Source: JAVJST01 sp040219295 | GTDB lineage: Bacteria > Pseudomonadota > Alphaproteobacteria > Rhodospirillales > Casp-alpha2 | Assembly (NCBI GenBank): GCA_040219295.1 | Contig: JAVJST010000005.1 | Location: 124,001-188,000, forward strand | Reading direction: 5' to 3' | Length of the DNA: 64,000 nucleotides | Shown: positions 45,025 through 54,450 of the stretch, in pieces | Numbering within the stretch: the stretch's first letter is position 1 | Layout: each line of letters starts with the position of its first letter | Position numbers and translations under genes: made by a program | The notes under the pieces: generated by a model | Told to the model about the DNA's origin: nothing | Databases searched by the model: none | What the model saw: the letters and a program-made list of their open reading frames with translations, nothing else

Positions 45025-47414
45025 AACGCGTCGCGGGCGTCGCCGCCCTCGGTGCCGGTCGCGGGCAGGCGGCAGGTCACCTGGGTGCCGCGGTTGGGCA
45101 CCGACCTGATGGCCACCGTGCCGCCGTGCAGTTCGACGAAGCTCTTGACCATGGTGAGGCCGAGCCCGGCGCCCCCCTGGCCGTTTCCGTCCGTGTCGCG
45201 CGCCCTGCGGTCGCGCTCGAAACCGTCGAACACCCGCTCGATGTCGGCCTGCGGGATGCCGATGCCGGTGTCCGACACGGTGATGACGATCTCCTCGCCC
45301 TTGGCGCCGCCGGCACGCTGGGCCGACAACTGTACGCCGCCGCGCTGCGGCGTGAAGCGCACGGCGTTCGACAACAGGTTGAAGATGATTTGCTTGAGGC
45401 GGCGCTCGTCGGCGGCGATCCAGCCGATGTCGGTCGGCACGTCGAACGCGAGGTGCAGTTCTTTGGCCTCGGCGCGTGCCTTGATCAGGCGCATGGCGCC
45501 GGCCAGCAGCGCGTGCAGGTCGATCGAATCCTTCTTGAGTTCGACCGTGCCCGCTTCGATGGCGGCGAGCTCGAGGATATCGGCGAGCACGCTCATCAGG
45601 CCCTGCGAGGTCGCCAGGATGCCGTTGACGTACTCGTTCTGCCGCGCGTTGAGCTCGCCGAAGTAGCCCTGGGCGAGGGCGTCGGCGAAGCCGGTCACCG
45701 TGTTCATCGGCGTGCGCACCTCGTAGGAGATGTCGGCGATGAATCGCGCGCTGAGTTTCTGCGCCTCTTCCAGCGCCTCGGCGCGGGCGCGCAGTGCGTC
45801 CTCGACCTGGGCTTCCTCGGTGACGTCGAGGAAGCTGACCAGCAGCGCACCGTCGGGCAGCGGCACCGTTGCCCAGTCGATGACCCGGCCGTCGTCGCGG
45901 CGCAGCCGCTCGCGGTGCGGGCGGCGCGCGTTGACGTGACCGAGGAGGCGCTGTCGGCGTTCGTTCCATGCGGCCTCGTCCTCGCCCGCCTGGCGCATGC
46001 CCTCGATGATGCCGCCAAGATGCGGCTCGGCGTCGCGGGCTTCCGGGTCGAGCCCCCACATCGCGCCGAACAGGGTGTTGCCGAGCTTGAGCCGCCCGTC
46101 GGAACCGAACACCGCGACGGCCTCCTGAAGGTTGTCGATGGTGCGGCGCTGCACGGCGTCCAGCGTCTTGTACTCGCGCTGGATCGACAGCTGGTCCGAG
46201 ATGTCCTCGAAGATGTGATAGAGCCCGCCGCCGACCGCCGGCGCGACCACGGTGCGCAAGGATCGTCCGTCCGGCAGATGCATCAGGGCCCGAGCCGGCT
46301 CCGTCATGCCGTCGAAATGGCCGAGCTGCTCGGCACGCCATTCGGCGAAGTTGGCGAACTCCGGCAGGCGGCGCATCTCGCGCAGCCGTTCGAGCACCTG
46401 GTTGAGGCTGGGGTGACGGCCGAGCCACATGTCGTCGAGCTGCCAGAGCCCGGCGAAGGCCTCGTTGTAGGCGCGCAGGTTGCGGTCGGGGCCGTAGATG
46501 GCGACCGCGGCGGTGAGCTGTTCGAGGAACTGCTCGAGCCCGCTGCGCTCGAGCTGCAGCGCGTTCTCGAGATCGTCGCTGGCGCCGCCACTGACGGCGG
46601 CGAAGCCGATGGTGCCGGACTCGGGCCCGAGCGGCGCCTCGACCACCTCGGCGCGGTAGCGCGTGCCGCCGAGCGTGAGGCCGAGCGGCGCCGATTGCGG
46701 CTGGTTGGTGCGTTGCGCCGTGCGCGCCATCGAGCGCGCGTCGGGCGGCACCGCCGCACCGTCCTCGCCGGCCGCGGCGTTGGCGAAGGCGACGTCGAGC
46801 TCCGGCGTGCGCAGCCACACCGGGATCGGCATGGCGTCGAGGATCAGCCGCAGGCGGTCTTCCTCGGCCTGGCTGCCGGCGCCGTCACCGGCCGTTTCCT
46901 GGGCCTGGGCGACGGCCTCGACGAACGGGGTCACGTCGCGGAACCACAGGGTATCGCCGGCGGGCTCGGTGTCGCTGCCCGAGACGTACGCCCGGCGGCC
47001 GGCGACGTGCATCTGGCGGGCGCCGACGGCGGCGAGGATGTCGAACGGCTCGCCGGTTTCGCGCATCTTGTCGGCGGCCTTGACCAGCAGCGGCCGGTCG
47101 GCGTCGCCGATGCGTTCGAGCAGCTGTTCGAACGACGCGGTTTCGCCTTCGGGGATATCGAGCAGCCGGATCAGCGCCCTGTTGTGGAACTCCTTGCCCG
47201 GAATACCGCCGGCGACGCTTGCCGGCCAGGCGAACATCGCATCCGGCGCCGAGGCGAGCAGCTCCAGCATGTGCCGGGTCTCGCCCGCCGAGGCGTCGCG
47301 CAGCAGCGCGCGGATCGGCCGGTAGGCGACGATCAGGATGATCAGCGTCGCCGCGCCGAGCCCGGCGATGAAGGGCACGAACGGCGGCAGGGCGATGATG
47401 GTGTCGAGGTCCAT
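45015..47414 (-). CDS. divL: DivL-like sensor pseudo-histidine kinase (Tyr replaces the phospho-His)
   Basis: A protein of 799 residues: one N-terminal membrane helix (10-31), several PAS-like segments (about 50-160, 185-280, 295-400, 425-535), a DHp domain and a HATPase domain. The H-box reads ISYEVRTPMN, so Tyr564 occupies the position of the phospho-accepting His. ATP-binding motifs are intact: Asn683 (NLLSNA), DTGIG at 715-719, and GLGLT. Caulobacter DivL has the same substitution and acts on CckA in cell-cycle control. The ahcY-kinase-tsaE neighbourhood supports the assignment. It overlaps the convergent cyclase by ten bases. Confidence 0.85.
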   Translation of the reverse strand: MDLDTIIALPPFVPFIAGLGAATLIILIVAYRPIRALLRDASAGETRHMLELLASAPDAMFAWPASVAGGIPGKEFHNRALIRLLDIPEGETASFEQLLERIGDADRPLLVKAADKMRETGEPFDILAAVGARQMHVAGRRAYVSGSDTEPAGDTLWFRDVTPFVEAVAQAQETAGDGAGSQAEEDRLRLILDAMPIPVWLRTPELDVAFANAAAGEDGAAVPPDARSMARTAQRTNQPQSAPLGLTLGGTRYRAEVVEAPLGPESGTIGFAAVSGGASDDLENALQLERSGLEQFLEQLTAAVAIYGPDRNLRAYNEAFAGLWQLDDMWLGRHPSLNQVLERLREMRRLPEFANFAEWRAEQLGHFDGMTEPARALMHLPDGRSLRTVVAPAVGGGLYHIFEDISDQLSIQREYKTLDAVQRRTIDNLQEAVAVFGSDGRLKLGNTLFGAMWGLDPEARDAEPHLGGIIEGMRQAGEDEAAWNERRQRLLGHVNARRPHRERLRRDDGRVIDWATVPLPDGALLVSFLDVTEEAQVEDALRARAEALEEAQKLSARFIADISYEVRTPMNTVTGFADALAQGYFGELNARQNEYVNGILATSQGLMSVLADILELAAIEAGTVELKKDSIDLHALLAGAMRLIKARAEAKELHLAFDVPTDIGWIAADERRLKQIIFNLLSNAVRFTPQRGGVQLSAQRAGGAKGEEIVITVSDTGIGIPQADIERVFDGFERDRRARDTDGNGQGGAGLGLTMVKSFVELHGGTVAIRSVPNRGTQVTCRLPATGTEGGDARDAFQP

Positions 47415-47419
47415 GCCTT

Positions 47420-47434
47420 AGCCTAACTTAGGCT
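47420..47434 (-). repeat. Perfect palindrome over the divL ribosome-binding region
   Basis: AGCCTAA-C-TTAGGCT is a 7-bp perfect dyad ending six bases before the divL ATG. In the transcript it would partly occlude the initiation region, so it might limit translation or be a protein site. Confidence 0.45.
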
Positions 47435-47445
47435 CCCCACCCTGT

Positions 47446-47515
47446 CCCTCCCCTCGAAGAAGGGAGGGGACGTTGCGCGCCCTCGTCTCGCTCCCTCCCC
47501 CTGCCAGGGGGAGGG
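47446..47515. repeat. Pair of CCCTCCC-type palindromic intergenic repeats
   Basis: CCCTCCC/GGGAGGG forms one hairpin (47446-47468). A near-perfect dyad, CCCTCCCCCTG-C-CAGGGGGAGGG, lies at 47493-47515. The string is followed by TTGGGGTGGGGG. This looks like a widespread proteobacterial intergenic palindromic element. Lying between ahcY and divL, it may also act as a transcription barrier or mRNA stabiliser. Confidence 0.7.
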
Positions 47516-47542
47516 TTGGGGTGGGGGTTGCCGGTGGCCCGA

Positions 47543-48940
<1,398 letters not shown>

Positions 48941-49159
48941 GCTGCGTTCCTCATGTTGTCCTGAAGGTCCGCCGGACAGGAGGCGTCCGGGGCCCGATAT
49001 ATCGGTTGGAATTGGCCGCGTGAATAACATGCAGCGCCCCGTCCGCCAAGCCTGCAGCGGCGGCGTTTCGGCCCGAGCCGCGCGAACGGAGATGGACGGG
49101 TCTGCCATTCGCGCATGGTTCGCAGACGGCAGCCGATCGCGATGAGAAACGATGATAAT

Positions 49160-49177
49160 TGATGAGAATGTTCATCA
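49160..49177. promoter_or_regulatory. TGATGA/TCATCA dyad upstream of ahcY
   Basis: TGATGAGAATGTTCATCA is a 6-bp perfect inverted repeat with a six-base centre. The half-site GATGAGAA occurs again 20 bases away (49141-49148). It overlaps the stop of the terminase-like gene, about 220 bases upstream of ahcY. It could be an operator for an SAH-responsive regulator, but no such regulator is nearby. Confidence 0.35.
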
Positions 49178-49888
49178 CCCCCCGGGTGCCTCGCTTTTCT
49201 CATCATTTTCGGCGGCACGGCGGGATTTCAGGCGTTCGGCGAACTCCAGCGCGCGGACCGCGGCGCCATAGTGGCCGCGGTTCATGGCCTCGCGGTAGAC
49301 GGCCTCGGCGCGGACCAGTGTCGCCCGTTCATCGGCGACCAGCGCCTGCGCATGGTAGGCCTGCAATTCGGCGATGCGCTCCTGGATTCGCGCATCCTGC
49401 AACAATCGCCAGCCGGTCTGCGCCGCCGAGTCCCAGGCATAGCCGGCGTGGCGCGCGGCGTCGGCGGTCGAATGGCCGAAGGCGTAGAGCCGGCAGAACG
49501 CTTCCCAGCGGGGTCTGAGGGTCGAGCCCGCGACCGGCGCGGGCAGCGCGGGCACGTCGTCGTCGACGCCGGGTTCGTCGATCATATGCACGCCGAGATC
49601 GTCGCGCGGTCCCGGCGCCGGCCCGCGCACCAGTTCGCGGGTGGCGTCGCTCATCCGGCCGGTCCATGTGCCGTCGTAAACCGCGCCGTCGAGCGGATTT
49701 CCCAGCGCCCGGTCGCGACGGCGGTCGGCCCCGCACTTGGGATCGAGGCCGAGCACGTGCTCCTCCCACTTGGCGCGCTCGCCCGGTGTCGGCGGCGGAT
49801 CGGGATAGTCCAGGTGGGTCGCCCTGGCGGGCTTGGGCGGCGTGGTGGCCGGGGCGAGAAACGGTTCGGGGGTGTCGTGGTCGGGCAT
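49175..49888 (-). CDS. Orphan terminase-small-subunit-like protein
   Basis: A protein of 237 residues started at ATG 49888, preceded by AAAAGGA. Residues about 125-175 (RWEAFCRLYAFGHSTADAAR, then GYAWDSAAQTGWRLLQ) match the helix-turn-helix core of phage terminase small subunits. The first 120 residues are Pro/Asp-rich and unlike the phage proteins. No large terminase, portal or capsid gene is in the window. It may be a domesticated phage remnant acting as a DNA-binding protein. Confidence 0.7.
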   Translation of the reverse strand: MPDHDTPEPFLAPATTPPKPARATHLDYPDPPPTPGERAKWEEHVLGLDPKCGADRRRDRALGNPLDGAVYDGTWTGRMSDATRELVRGPAPGPRDDLGVHMIDEPGVDDDVPALPAPVAGSTLRPRWEAFCRLYAFGHSTADAARHAGYAWDSAAQTGWRLLQDARIQERIAELQAYHAQALVADERATLVRAEAVYREAMNRGHYGAAVRALEFAERLKSRRAAENDEKSEAPGG

Positions 49889-49982
49889 GGGAATGGTCCT
49901 TTTCATCATTCAGCGATGTCGCCTGCGCGCGCCGGGGAAGGGCATGGTTGGCCCGGCGCGCCTGAACAATCAGAAACAACAG

Positions 49983-50024
49983 TATAGGAAATAATACATA
50001 ATTGGTCAAGTAATAATTCCTATA
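49983..50024. promoter_or_regulatory. AT-rich dyad in divergent spacer
   Basis: TATAGGAA (49983-49990) and TTCCTATA (50017-50024) are perfect inverted arms around a 26-base AT-rich centre. It lies between the divergent terminase-like and DUF1428 genes, in the most AT-rich stretch of this part. The centre contains plausible -10 hexamers in both directions (TAATAC and others). A good candidate for a two-way operator-promoter. Confidence 0.5.
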
Positions 50025-50115
50025 TACGTCGATTGAAACCGTGTATGATGCGCGGCGCGCGCACCGTCCATCCCGGCGCGCGGGTGACCGACACTGCCAG
50101 CCTGAAAGGAGACCC

Positions 50116-50469
50116 ATGTCCTACTTCGACGCCTATCTTGCCGCCGTCCCGGACGAGAACCGCGACGCCTACATCTCCAACGCAGACAGGATCGGCGCGG
50201 TGTTCAAGCGCCACGGCGCGCTGCGCTACGTCGAGAGCTGGGGCGACGACGTGCCCGAGGGCGAGTTGACGTCGTTCGCCAAGGCGGTGCTGGCCGAGCC
50301 CGGCGAGACCGTGGTCCTCGGCTGGGCCGAATGGCCGTCGAAAGAACACCGCGAGGAAGTGCGCCAGGCCCTGATGGACGAACTGCACGCCATGATGGCC
50401 GAGATGCCGATGCCGTTCGACGGCAAGCGAATGATCTTCGGCGGGTTCGATGGCGTGGTCGAGGTTTAG
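50116..50469 (+). CDS. DUF1428 family protein
   Basis: A protein of 117 residues. The DUF1428 signature is clear in ADRIGAVFKRHGALRYVESW, ETVVLGWAEWPSKEHRE and FDGKRMIFGGF. The family adopts a dimeric ferredoxin-like fold, and its role is unknown. The ATG at 50116 has an AAAGGAGA site; the in-frame start at 50041 lacks one. It faces the terminase-like gene across the AT-rich dyad. Confidence 0.9.
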   Translation: MSYFDAYLAAVPDENRDAYISNADRIGAVFKRHGALRYVESWGDDVPEGELTSFAKAVLAEPGETVVLGWAEWPSKEHREEVRQALMDELHAMMAEMPMPFDGKRMIFGGFDGVVEV

Positions 50470-50532
50470 GCATCCACGCCTCACGTCATTCCCGCTTGCG
50501 CGGGAGTGGCGGGTTGCGGTTTGGCGGCCGAC

Positions 50533-51174
50533 CTACGCTTTCCTGAAAACGAGAACCCGCGGCTTCGCGTGCCCCACGCCCGGGTTGAACGGGTAGGGCG
50601 GGTAGACCCGGCTTTCCTCGACGAACGTCCACGCCCCGGCATCGCTGAGCGCGTCGATCTTCGCGCCGTAGCCCGCCTCGGTCAGCGACTTCGGGTTCAT
50701 GTTGAAGACGATGGGCGCGCCGGGCTTGGCGACGCGGACCATGCCGTCGAGCGCGTCGGGCGGCGCGTGCCCGGCGATCAGCACGCCCGAGGCGACGACC
50801 GCGTCGAAGCTGGCGTCGGCGAGGTCCATGCCGGGGGCGAGGAACATCTCGTGCAGCGCCCGGTAACAGCCCTTGGCCCGGGCTGCTTCGAGCATGCCGG
50901 CGGAGGCGTCGAGGCCCTCGATATTGTTGTAGCCGATCCAGTGCAGGAACTGGCCGATCAGCCCGGTGCCGCAGCCGCCGTCGAGGATGCGGGCATCCCG
51001 GTCGGCGACGTGGCGCGCGACCATGCCGGCGCACACCGCCATATAGGGCGTGCCGCTGGTCAGCAGGTCGCGGTCGTAGTCCGCCGCCCAGCCGTCATAG
51101 AAGTCCCGCGTGCCCGCCGGGTCGGCGGCGGTGGCGTGGGCGTCCCTGACGCGGTCTTCGAGGGATTTGGTCAT
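50533..51174 (-). CDS. Class I SAM-dependent methyltransferase
   Basis: A protein of 213 residues starting at 51174 after a GGAGGT site. The SAM motif I is ILDGGCGTGLIG, then NIEGLDASAGMLEAAR and FDAVVASGVLIAGH. The N-terminal DFYDGWAADYD resembles small Williams-Beuren-type methyltransferases. The methyl acceptor is unknown. Its product SAH would be removed by the nearby ahcY. Confidence 0.9.
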   Translation of the reverse strand: MTKSLEDRVRDAHATAADPAGTRDFYDGWAADYDRDLLTSGTPYMAVCAGMVARHVADRDARILDGGCGTGLIGQFLHWIGYNNIEGLDASAGMLEAARAKGCYRALHEMFLAPGMDLADASFDAVVASGVLIAGHAPPDALDGMVRVAKPGAPIVFNMNPKSLTEAGYGAKIDALSDAGAWTFVEESRVYPPYPFNPGVGHAKPRVLVFRKA

Positions 51175-51216
51175 GCGGGTACCTCCGGGCGGCATCATAG
51201 AGCGAAACCGCCTCTC

Positions 51217-51316
51217 CTTCGATACGCGCCCGATTGTCCCAATGGGCGCTACTCAGGATGAGGCGGTTCTTCGCTTTCCCTCATGCTGAGTAGACCGCGC
51301 GGCGGTCGTATCGAAG
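51217..51316. repeat. Long interspersed inverted repeat (CTTCGATAC...GTATCGAAG)
   Basis: Outer arms CTTCGATAC (51217-51225) and GTATCGAAG (51308-51316) are perfect. Inner arms CTACTCAGGATGAGG (51249-51263) and CCTCATGCTGAGTAG (51279-51293) pair with one mismatch. The ~100-base element fills the gap between two methyltransferase genes. The sequence matches a mobile palindromic repeat type common in alphaproteobacterial intergenic DNA. Confidence 0.8.
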
Positions 51317-51339
51317 CGCGAGGGCCCGTCAGGGCCGCT

Positions 51340-52251
51340 TCATGGCGCGGTGGCCATGAAAAAGTTCAGCGTCGCCGGCGCATGGACGCCGTCCGGGCGT
51401 TCGAACGGCCGGAACACGGCCTCGAGGTCGGGGCCGAGCGCGGCGATGTCGGCGTCGGACTTGCCGTGGTGGTCGGCGATGCGCACCGCCGGGCCGATAT
51501 TGCTGACCAGGTTGACCATCTTCGCCAGCGGCCCCGGGTGGACCAGCGTCACCGGCGCTTCCTCGGCGCGGATGTCGCCATAGCCGGCCTTCCGCAGGAT
51601 GCCCGTGACGTAGTCGATCTCCGAGAACGCCAGCGGTCCCGGTGCCCGCGGGTCGGCGTCCGGCGGCGGGCCAAAGGCGCGGATCGCGGCCTCGCGCGGA
51701 CCGGCGAACCAGACGTTCCTTTCCAGTCCCGCCCAGCTGGCGAAGGCGATGCGCCCGCCGGGCCTGAGCGCGGTGCGGATGTTGGCGAAGGCGGCGGCCG
51801 GGTCCTCGAAGAACATGACGCCGAAGCGCGAGGCGACGAGGTCGGCCATCGCCAGTTCGAACGCGTGGGTCTGGGCATCGGTTTCGAGGAATGCGACGTT
51901 GTCGAGGCCGAGTTCGGCGGCGCGGCGCCGGGCGGCGGCGAGCAGGGTCGCCGAGATGTCGACGCCGCTGACCCTGCCCGATGGTCCGACGCGATCGGCG
52001 AGCGCGAACGTGGTCGCGCCGGCGCCGCAGCCGACGTCGATGACGGTCTCGCCCGCCGCCGCTTCGGCGCGCGCGAACAGGGCCGCGTTGACGTTCGCGA
52101 ACGAGGCGTCGAGCTCGCCCTGGAAGCGCACCCACTTGGGCCCGGCGCCGTCGTTCCAGTAGCCCGCCTGCTTGTCGTTGGCCCAGTTGCCGGACGCTGC
52201 CGCGCCGGACGGGGTTGTCGGGGGCGATACGGTCTTGCCGGTGTCGGTCAT
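51340..52251 (-). CDS. Class I SAM-dependent methyltransferase (UbiE-like)
   Basis: A protein of 303 residues from ATG 52251. SAM motif I is VIDVGCGAGATTFALA, with VSGVDISATLLAAAR and the later FASWAGLERNVWF region characteristic of a ubiquinone/menaquinone-methyltransferase-like subgroup. The acceptor is unknown. The ribosome site is poor; an in-frame ATG at 52335 is a less likely start. Confidence 0.88.
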   Translation of the reverse strand: MTDTGKTVSPPTTPSGAAASGNWANDKQAGYWNDGAGPKWVRFQGELDASFANVNAALFARAEAAAGETVIDVGCGAGATTFALADRVGPSGRVSGVDISATLLAAARRRAAELGLDNVAFLETDAQTHAFELAMADLVASRFGVMFFEDPAAAFANIRTALRPGGRIAFASWAGLERNVWFAGPREAAIRAFGPPPDADPRAPGPLAFSEIDYVTGILRKAGYGDIRAEEAPVTLVHPGPLAKMVNLVSNIGPAVRIADHHGKSDADIAALGPDLEAVFRPFERPDGVHAPATLNFFMATAP

Positions 52252-52376
52252 TGGGTTAACGTATACCAAATAATTAAGAGGGGGGGCGGAGCGGCGGCCA
52301 TGCTGCCGCTCACGGCTGGAATGTATAGCACGCAAGCATAACAGCCGGACAGAAAAGCCGACACAGACAACGCATC

Positions 52377-52865
52377 ATGCAGACACTCGACGAGATTCTC
52401 GAGGCGTACCCGATTCGCGCTTTCGCTGAACTGGCCGCTTTCTGGCGCAGGCACGCCGGCGACGCCATTCCGAGGCTGCACGAGCTCGACCTGATGGAGA
52501 TCTACCGGCTGATGCCGGTCACCGTGCTGGTCGATCTCGAGGGGCCGCTCGACGGTCGGCATGTCTACCGATGGCGACTCGCAGGCACCGAGATCCGCCT
52601 GCTGATGGGCATCGAGATCACCGGGCTGACACTCGGCGACGTGTTCCCGGCGGAATCGGTGGTCCGCACCGACGGACTCTACACCGACGTCCTGAAGACC
52701 GGCCGGCCGCACGCCTGGCGTCATGCCGTCAACACCCGCAACCCGGAACGCTACTTCCTCGAGTACGACCGCCTGATGCTGCCGCTTGCCGGGCGCGACG
52801 GCACGCCGGCGCATCTCATCGGGGTCTACGAATTCAGCTTCGCGCCGAAGCCGGATCAGGGATAA
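52377..52865 (+). CDS. PAS_5-type single-domain protein
   Basis: A protein of 162 residues. VDLEGPLDGRHVYRWRLAGT and the later RYFLEYDRLMLPLAGRDG match the alphaproteobacterial PAS_5 (PF07310-like) family. No output domain follows. A related protein lies at 53858, with a dioxygenase between. It may be a small ligand or redox sensor; ligand unknown. Confidence 0.8.
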   Translation: MQTLDEILEAYPIRAFAELAAFWRRHAGDAIPRLHELDLMEIYRLMPVTVLVDLEGPLDGRHVYRWRLAGTEIRLLMGIEITGLTLGDVFPAESVVRTDGLYTDVLKTGRPHAWRHAVNTRNPERYFLEYDRLMLPLAGRDGTPAHLIGVYEFSFAPKPDQG

Positions 52866-52904
52866 GCTTCGCTGCGCAAGGCATCGATACCCCGGGGAAA
52901 CGGC

Positions 52905-53768
52905 ATGAACATCGAACCACTGCACGACGATTTCGGCGCGCGCGTCCACGGCTTCTCGCTGACGCGGGAACTCAGCGCCGACGACGCCCGGGCGATCCAC
53001 GAACTGGTCGACGAGTTCCAGCTGGTCTGCTTCCCGGGCCAGGACATGAACGACGACGCGCACCTCGCGCTGACCCGCGCACTCGGCGAGCCCGAGGCCG
53101 AACACGTGCATTTCGGCAAGACCGGCGAGGTCATCTACTTCGGCACGGTCGGCAACGTGAACCCGGACGGCACCAAGGACGGCAGCGCCGCGACCGGGAC
53201 CAAGTACCAGATGGGCAACGAGATGTGGCACTCGGACTCGTCGTTCCGCGAAACGCCGAGCTACGTCTCGATCCTGCACGGCTACGAGGTGCCGGGCGAG
53301 GGCGGCGAAACCCTGTTCGCCAGCCAGCGCGCGGCTTACGCCGGGATGACGGATGCCGAACGCGCCGAGATCGATCCGCTCTACGTGGTTCACGACTACG
53401 TCTTTTCGCGCTCCAAGGTGGCGCCGGTCGATCCCAACCACGCGGCGTCGCTGCCGCCGGTGATGCACCCGCTGGTGCGCGAGAACCCGGCCAACGGGCG
53501 GCGCAATTTCTATGTCGGCAGCCACGCACGCTCGATCCCCGGCCTCAGCGGCATCGACGGGCGTGCGCTGATCGACCGGCTCAATGCGCTCGCCGTCGTC
53601 GAGAAACGGGTCTACGCCCACAAGTGGACGGCCGGCGACACGGTGATCTGGGACAACCGCTGCCTGTTGCACCGGGGCGGCGGCTACGATGCCGACAAGT
53701 GGCGCCGCTACATGCGCCAGACCCGCGTGGTCGGCACCGAAAAAGGCGTGATTCCGACGCCGCCATGA
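52905..53768 (+). CDS. TauD/TfdA-family 2-oxoglutarate dioxygenase
   Basis: A protein of 287 residues. The iron triad is His109 and Asp111 (MWHSDSSF) and His256 (CLLHRGGGYD), followed by Arg residues in RRYMRQTR that bind 2-oxoglutarate. SYVSILHGYEVPGEGGETLF is typical. The family hydroxylates taurine, sulfonates or aryloxyacetates. Substrate is unknown. It lies 40 bases after the first PAS_5 gene, so the two are probably co-transcribed. Confidence 0.93.
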   Translation: MNIEPLHDDFGARVHGFSLTRELSADDARAIHELVDEFQLVCFPGQDMNDDAHLALTRALGEPEAEHVHFGKTGEVIYFGTVGNVNPDGTKDGSAATGTKYQMGNEMWHSDSSFRETPSYVSILHGYEVPGEGGETLFASQRAAYAGMTDAERAEIDPLYVVHDYVFSRSKVAPVDPNHAASLPPVMHPLVRENPANGRRNFYVGSHARSIPGLSGIDGRALIDRLNALAVVEKRVYAHKWTAGDTVIWDNRCLLHRGGGYDADKWRRYMRQTRVVGTEKGVIPTPP

Positions 53769-53857
53769 GTTTTCATGGGGCGGAGCCGGCCGGGGGACCA
53801 GCGACGCACGCGGGGTGACCGTACCCGCGCGAGGCAGGGAAGGGATCGCGACGGCCC

Positions 53858-54382
53858 ATGCTGTGGAAGAACGACGGATACTGGCACTACGAGACCTTCT
53901 CGTTCCACGAACCGCCGGCGACGTTCGGCGTGTTCGAGCCGATGGTCGAGCTGTGGCGCGCCAAGACGCCGGCCGGTGCGGCCGCGCCGGATTGGCGGCA
54001 CTTCGAACTCACGGACCTCAAGGGCTGGTGGGGCTGGTCGCATGTCTACGACGCGGTGCCGGGCGAACCGCTGCACTTCCGGGTGCGGCTGTGGGGCAGC
54101 AACATCGCCTCGGTCCTCGGCTACGACGTGACCGGTCAGTTGCTGCGCCCGGAGACCGCCGCCGGCGCCGCTGACGCCCAGAACATCACCCGCGACGACC
54201 TCGAGTTTGCGCGCTACCTGCTCGACAACGCCCAGCTCGGCCGCGGCTCCGGGCCGATCGATGCCCGCTTCGGCAACGTCTGCGACTACCAGGAGATCAT
54301 GCTGCCGCTGTCGGGCGACGGTCAGACGCTCGACAAGGTACTGTATTTCTGCTCGACGGTGATGACCGGGGTCGAACGCTAG
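53858..54382 (+). CDS. PAS_5-like single-domain protein
   Basis: A protein of 174 residues resembling the protein at 52377 in layout: WWGWSHVYDAVPGEPLHFRV, then GSNIASVLGYDVTG and DYQEIMLPLSGDG. It lies 90 bases after the dioxygenase gene. Duplication of a sensor-type fold around one enzyme suggests a common pathway, but the ligand is not known. Confidence 0.72.
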   Translation: MLWKNDGYWHYETFSFHEPPATFGVFEPMVELWRAKTPAGAAAPDWRHFELTDLKGWWGWSHVYDAVPGEPLHFRVRLWGSNIASVLGYDVTGQLLRPETAAGAADAQNITRDDLEFARYLLDNAQLGRGSGPIDARFGNVCDYQEIMLPLSGDGQTLDKVLYFCSTVMTGVER

Positions 54383-54450
54383 GGCCTCACGCCGCGAAGC
54401 GCCCGCGCCGCGATGCCGCCGAGCAGGCCCCGGGGCACCATGGCGTCTGG

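Noticed and set aside
44668..47426. Long open frames on both strands across the DivL-like gene
   Set aside because: Low-complexity Arg/Ala/Gly translations without domains; the PAS/HATPase reading is the real gene.
48941..49159. SAH or SAM riboswitch upstream of ahcY
   Set aside because: I could not fit a known riboswitch consensus in the 220-base leader; only short repeats were seen. A covariance-model search would settle it.
49175..49888. Part of a prophage
   Set aside because: Only a terminase-small-subunit-like core is present; there is no large terminase, portal, capsid, tail, integrase or lysis gene in the window.
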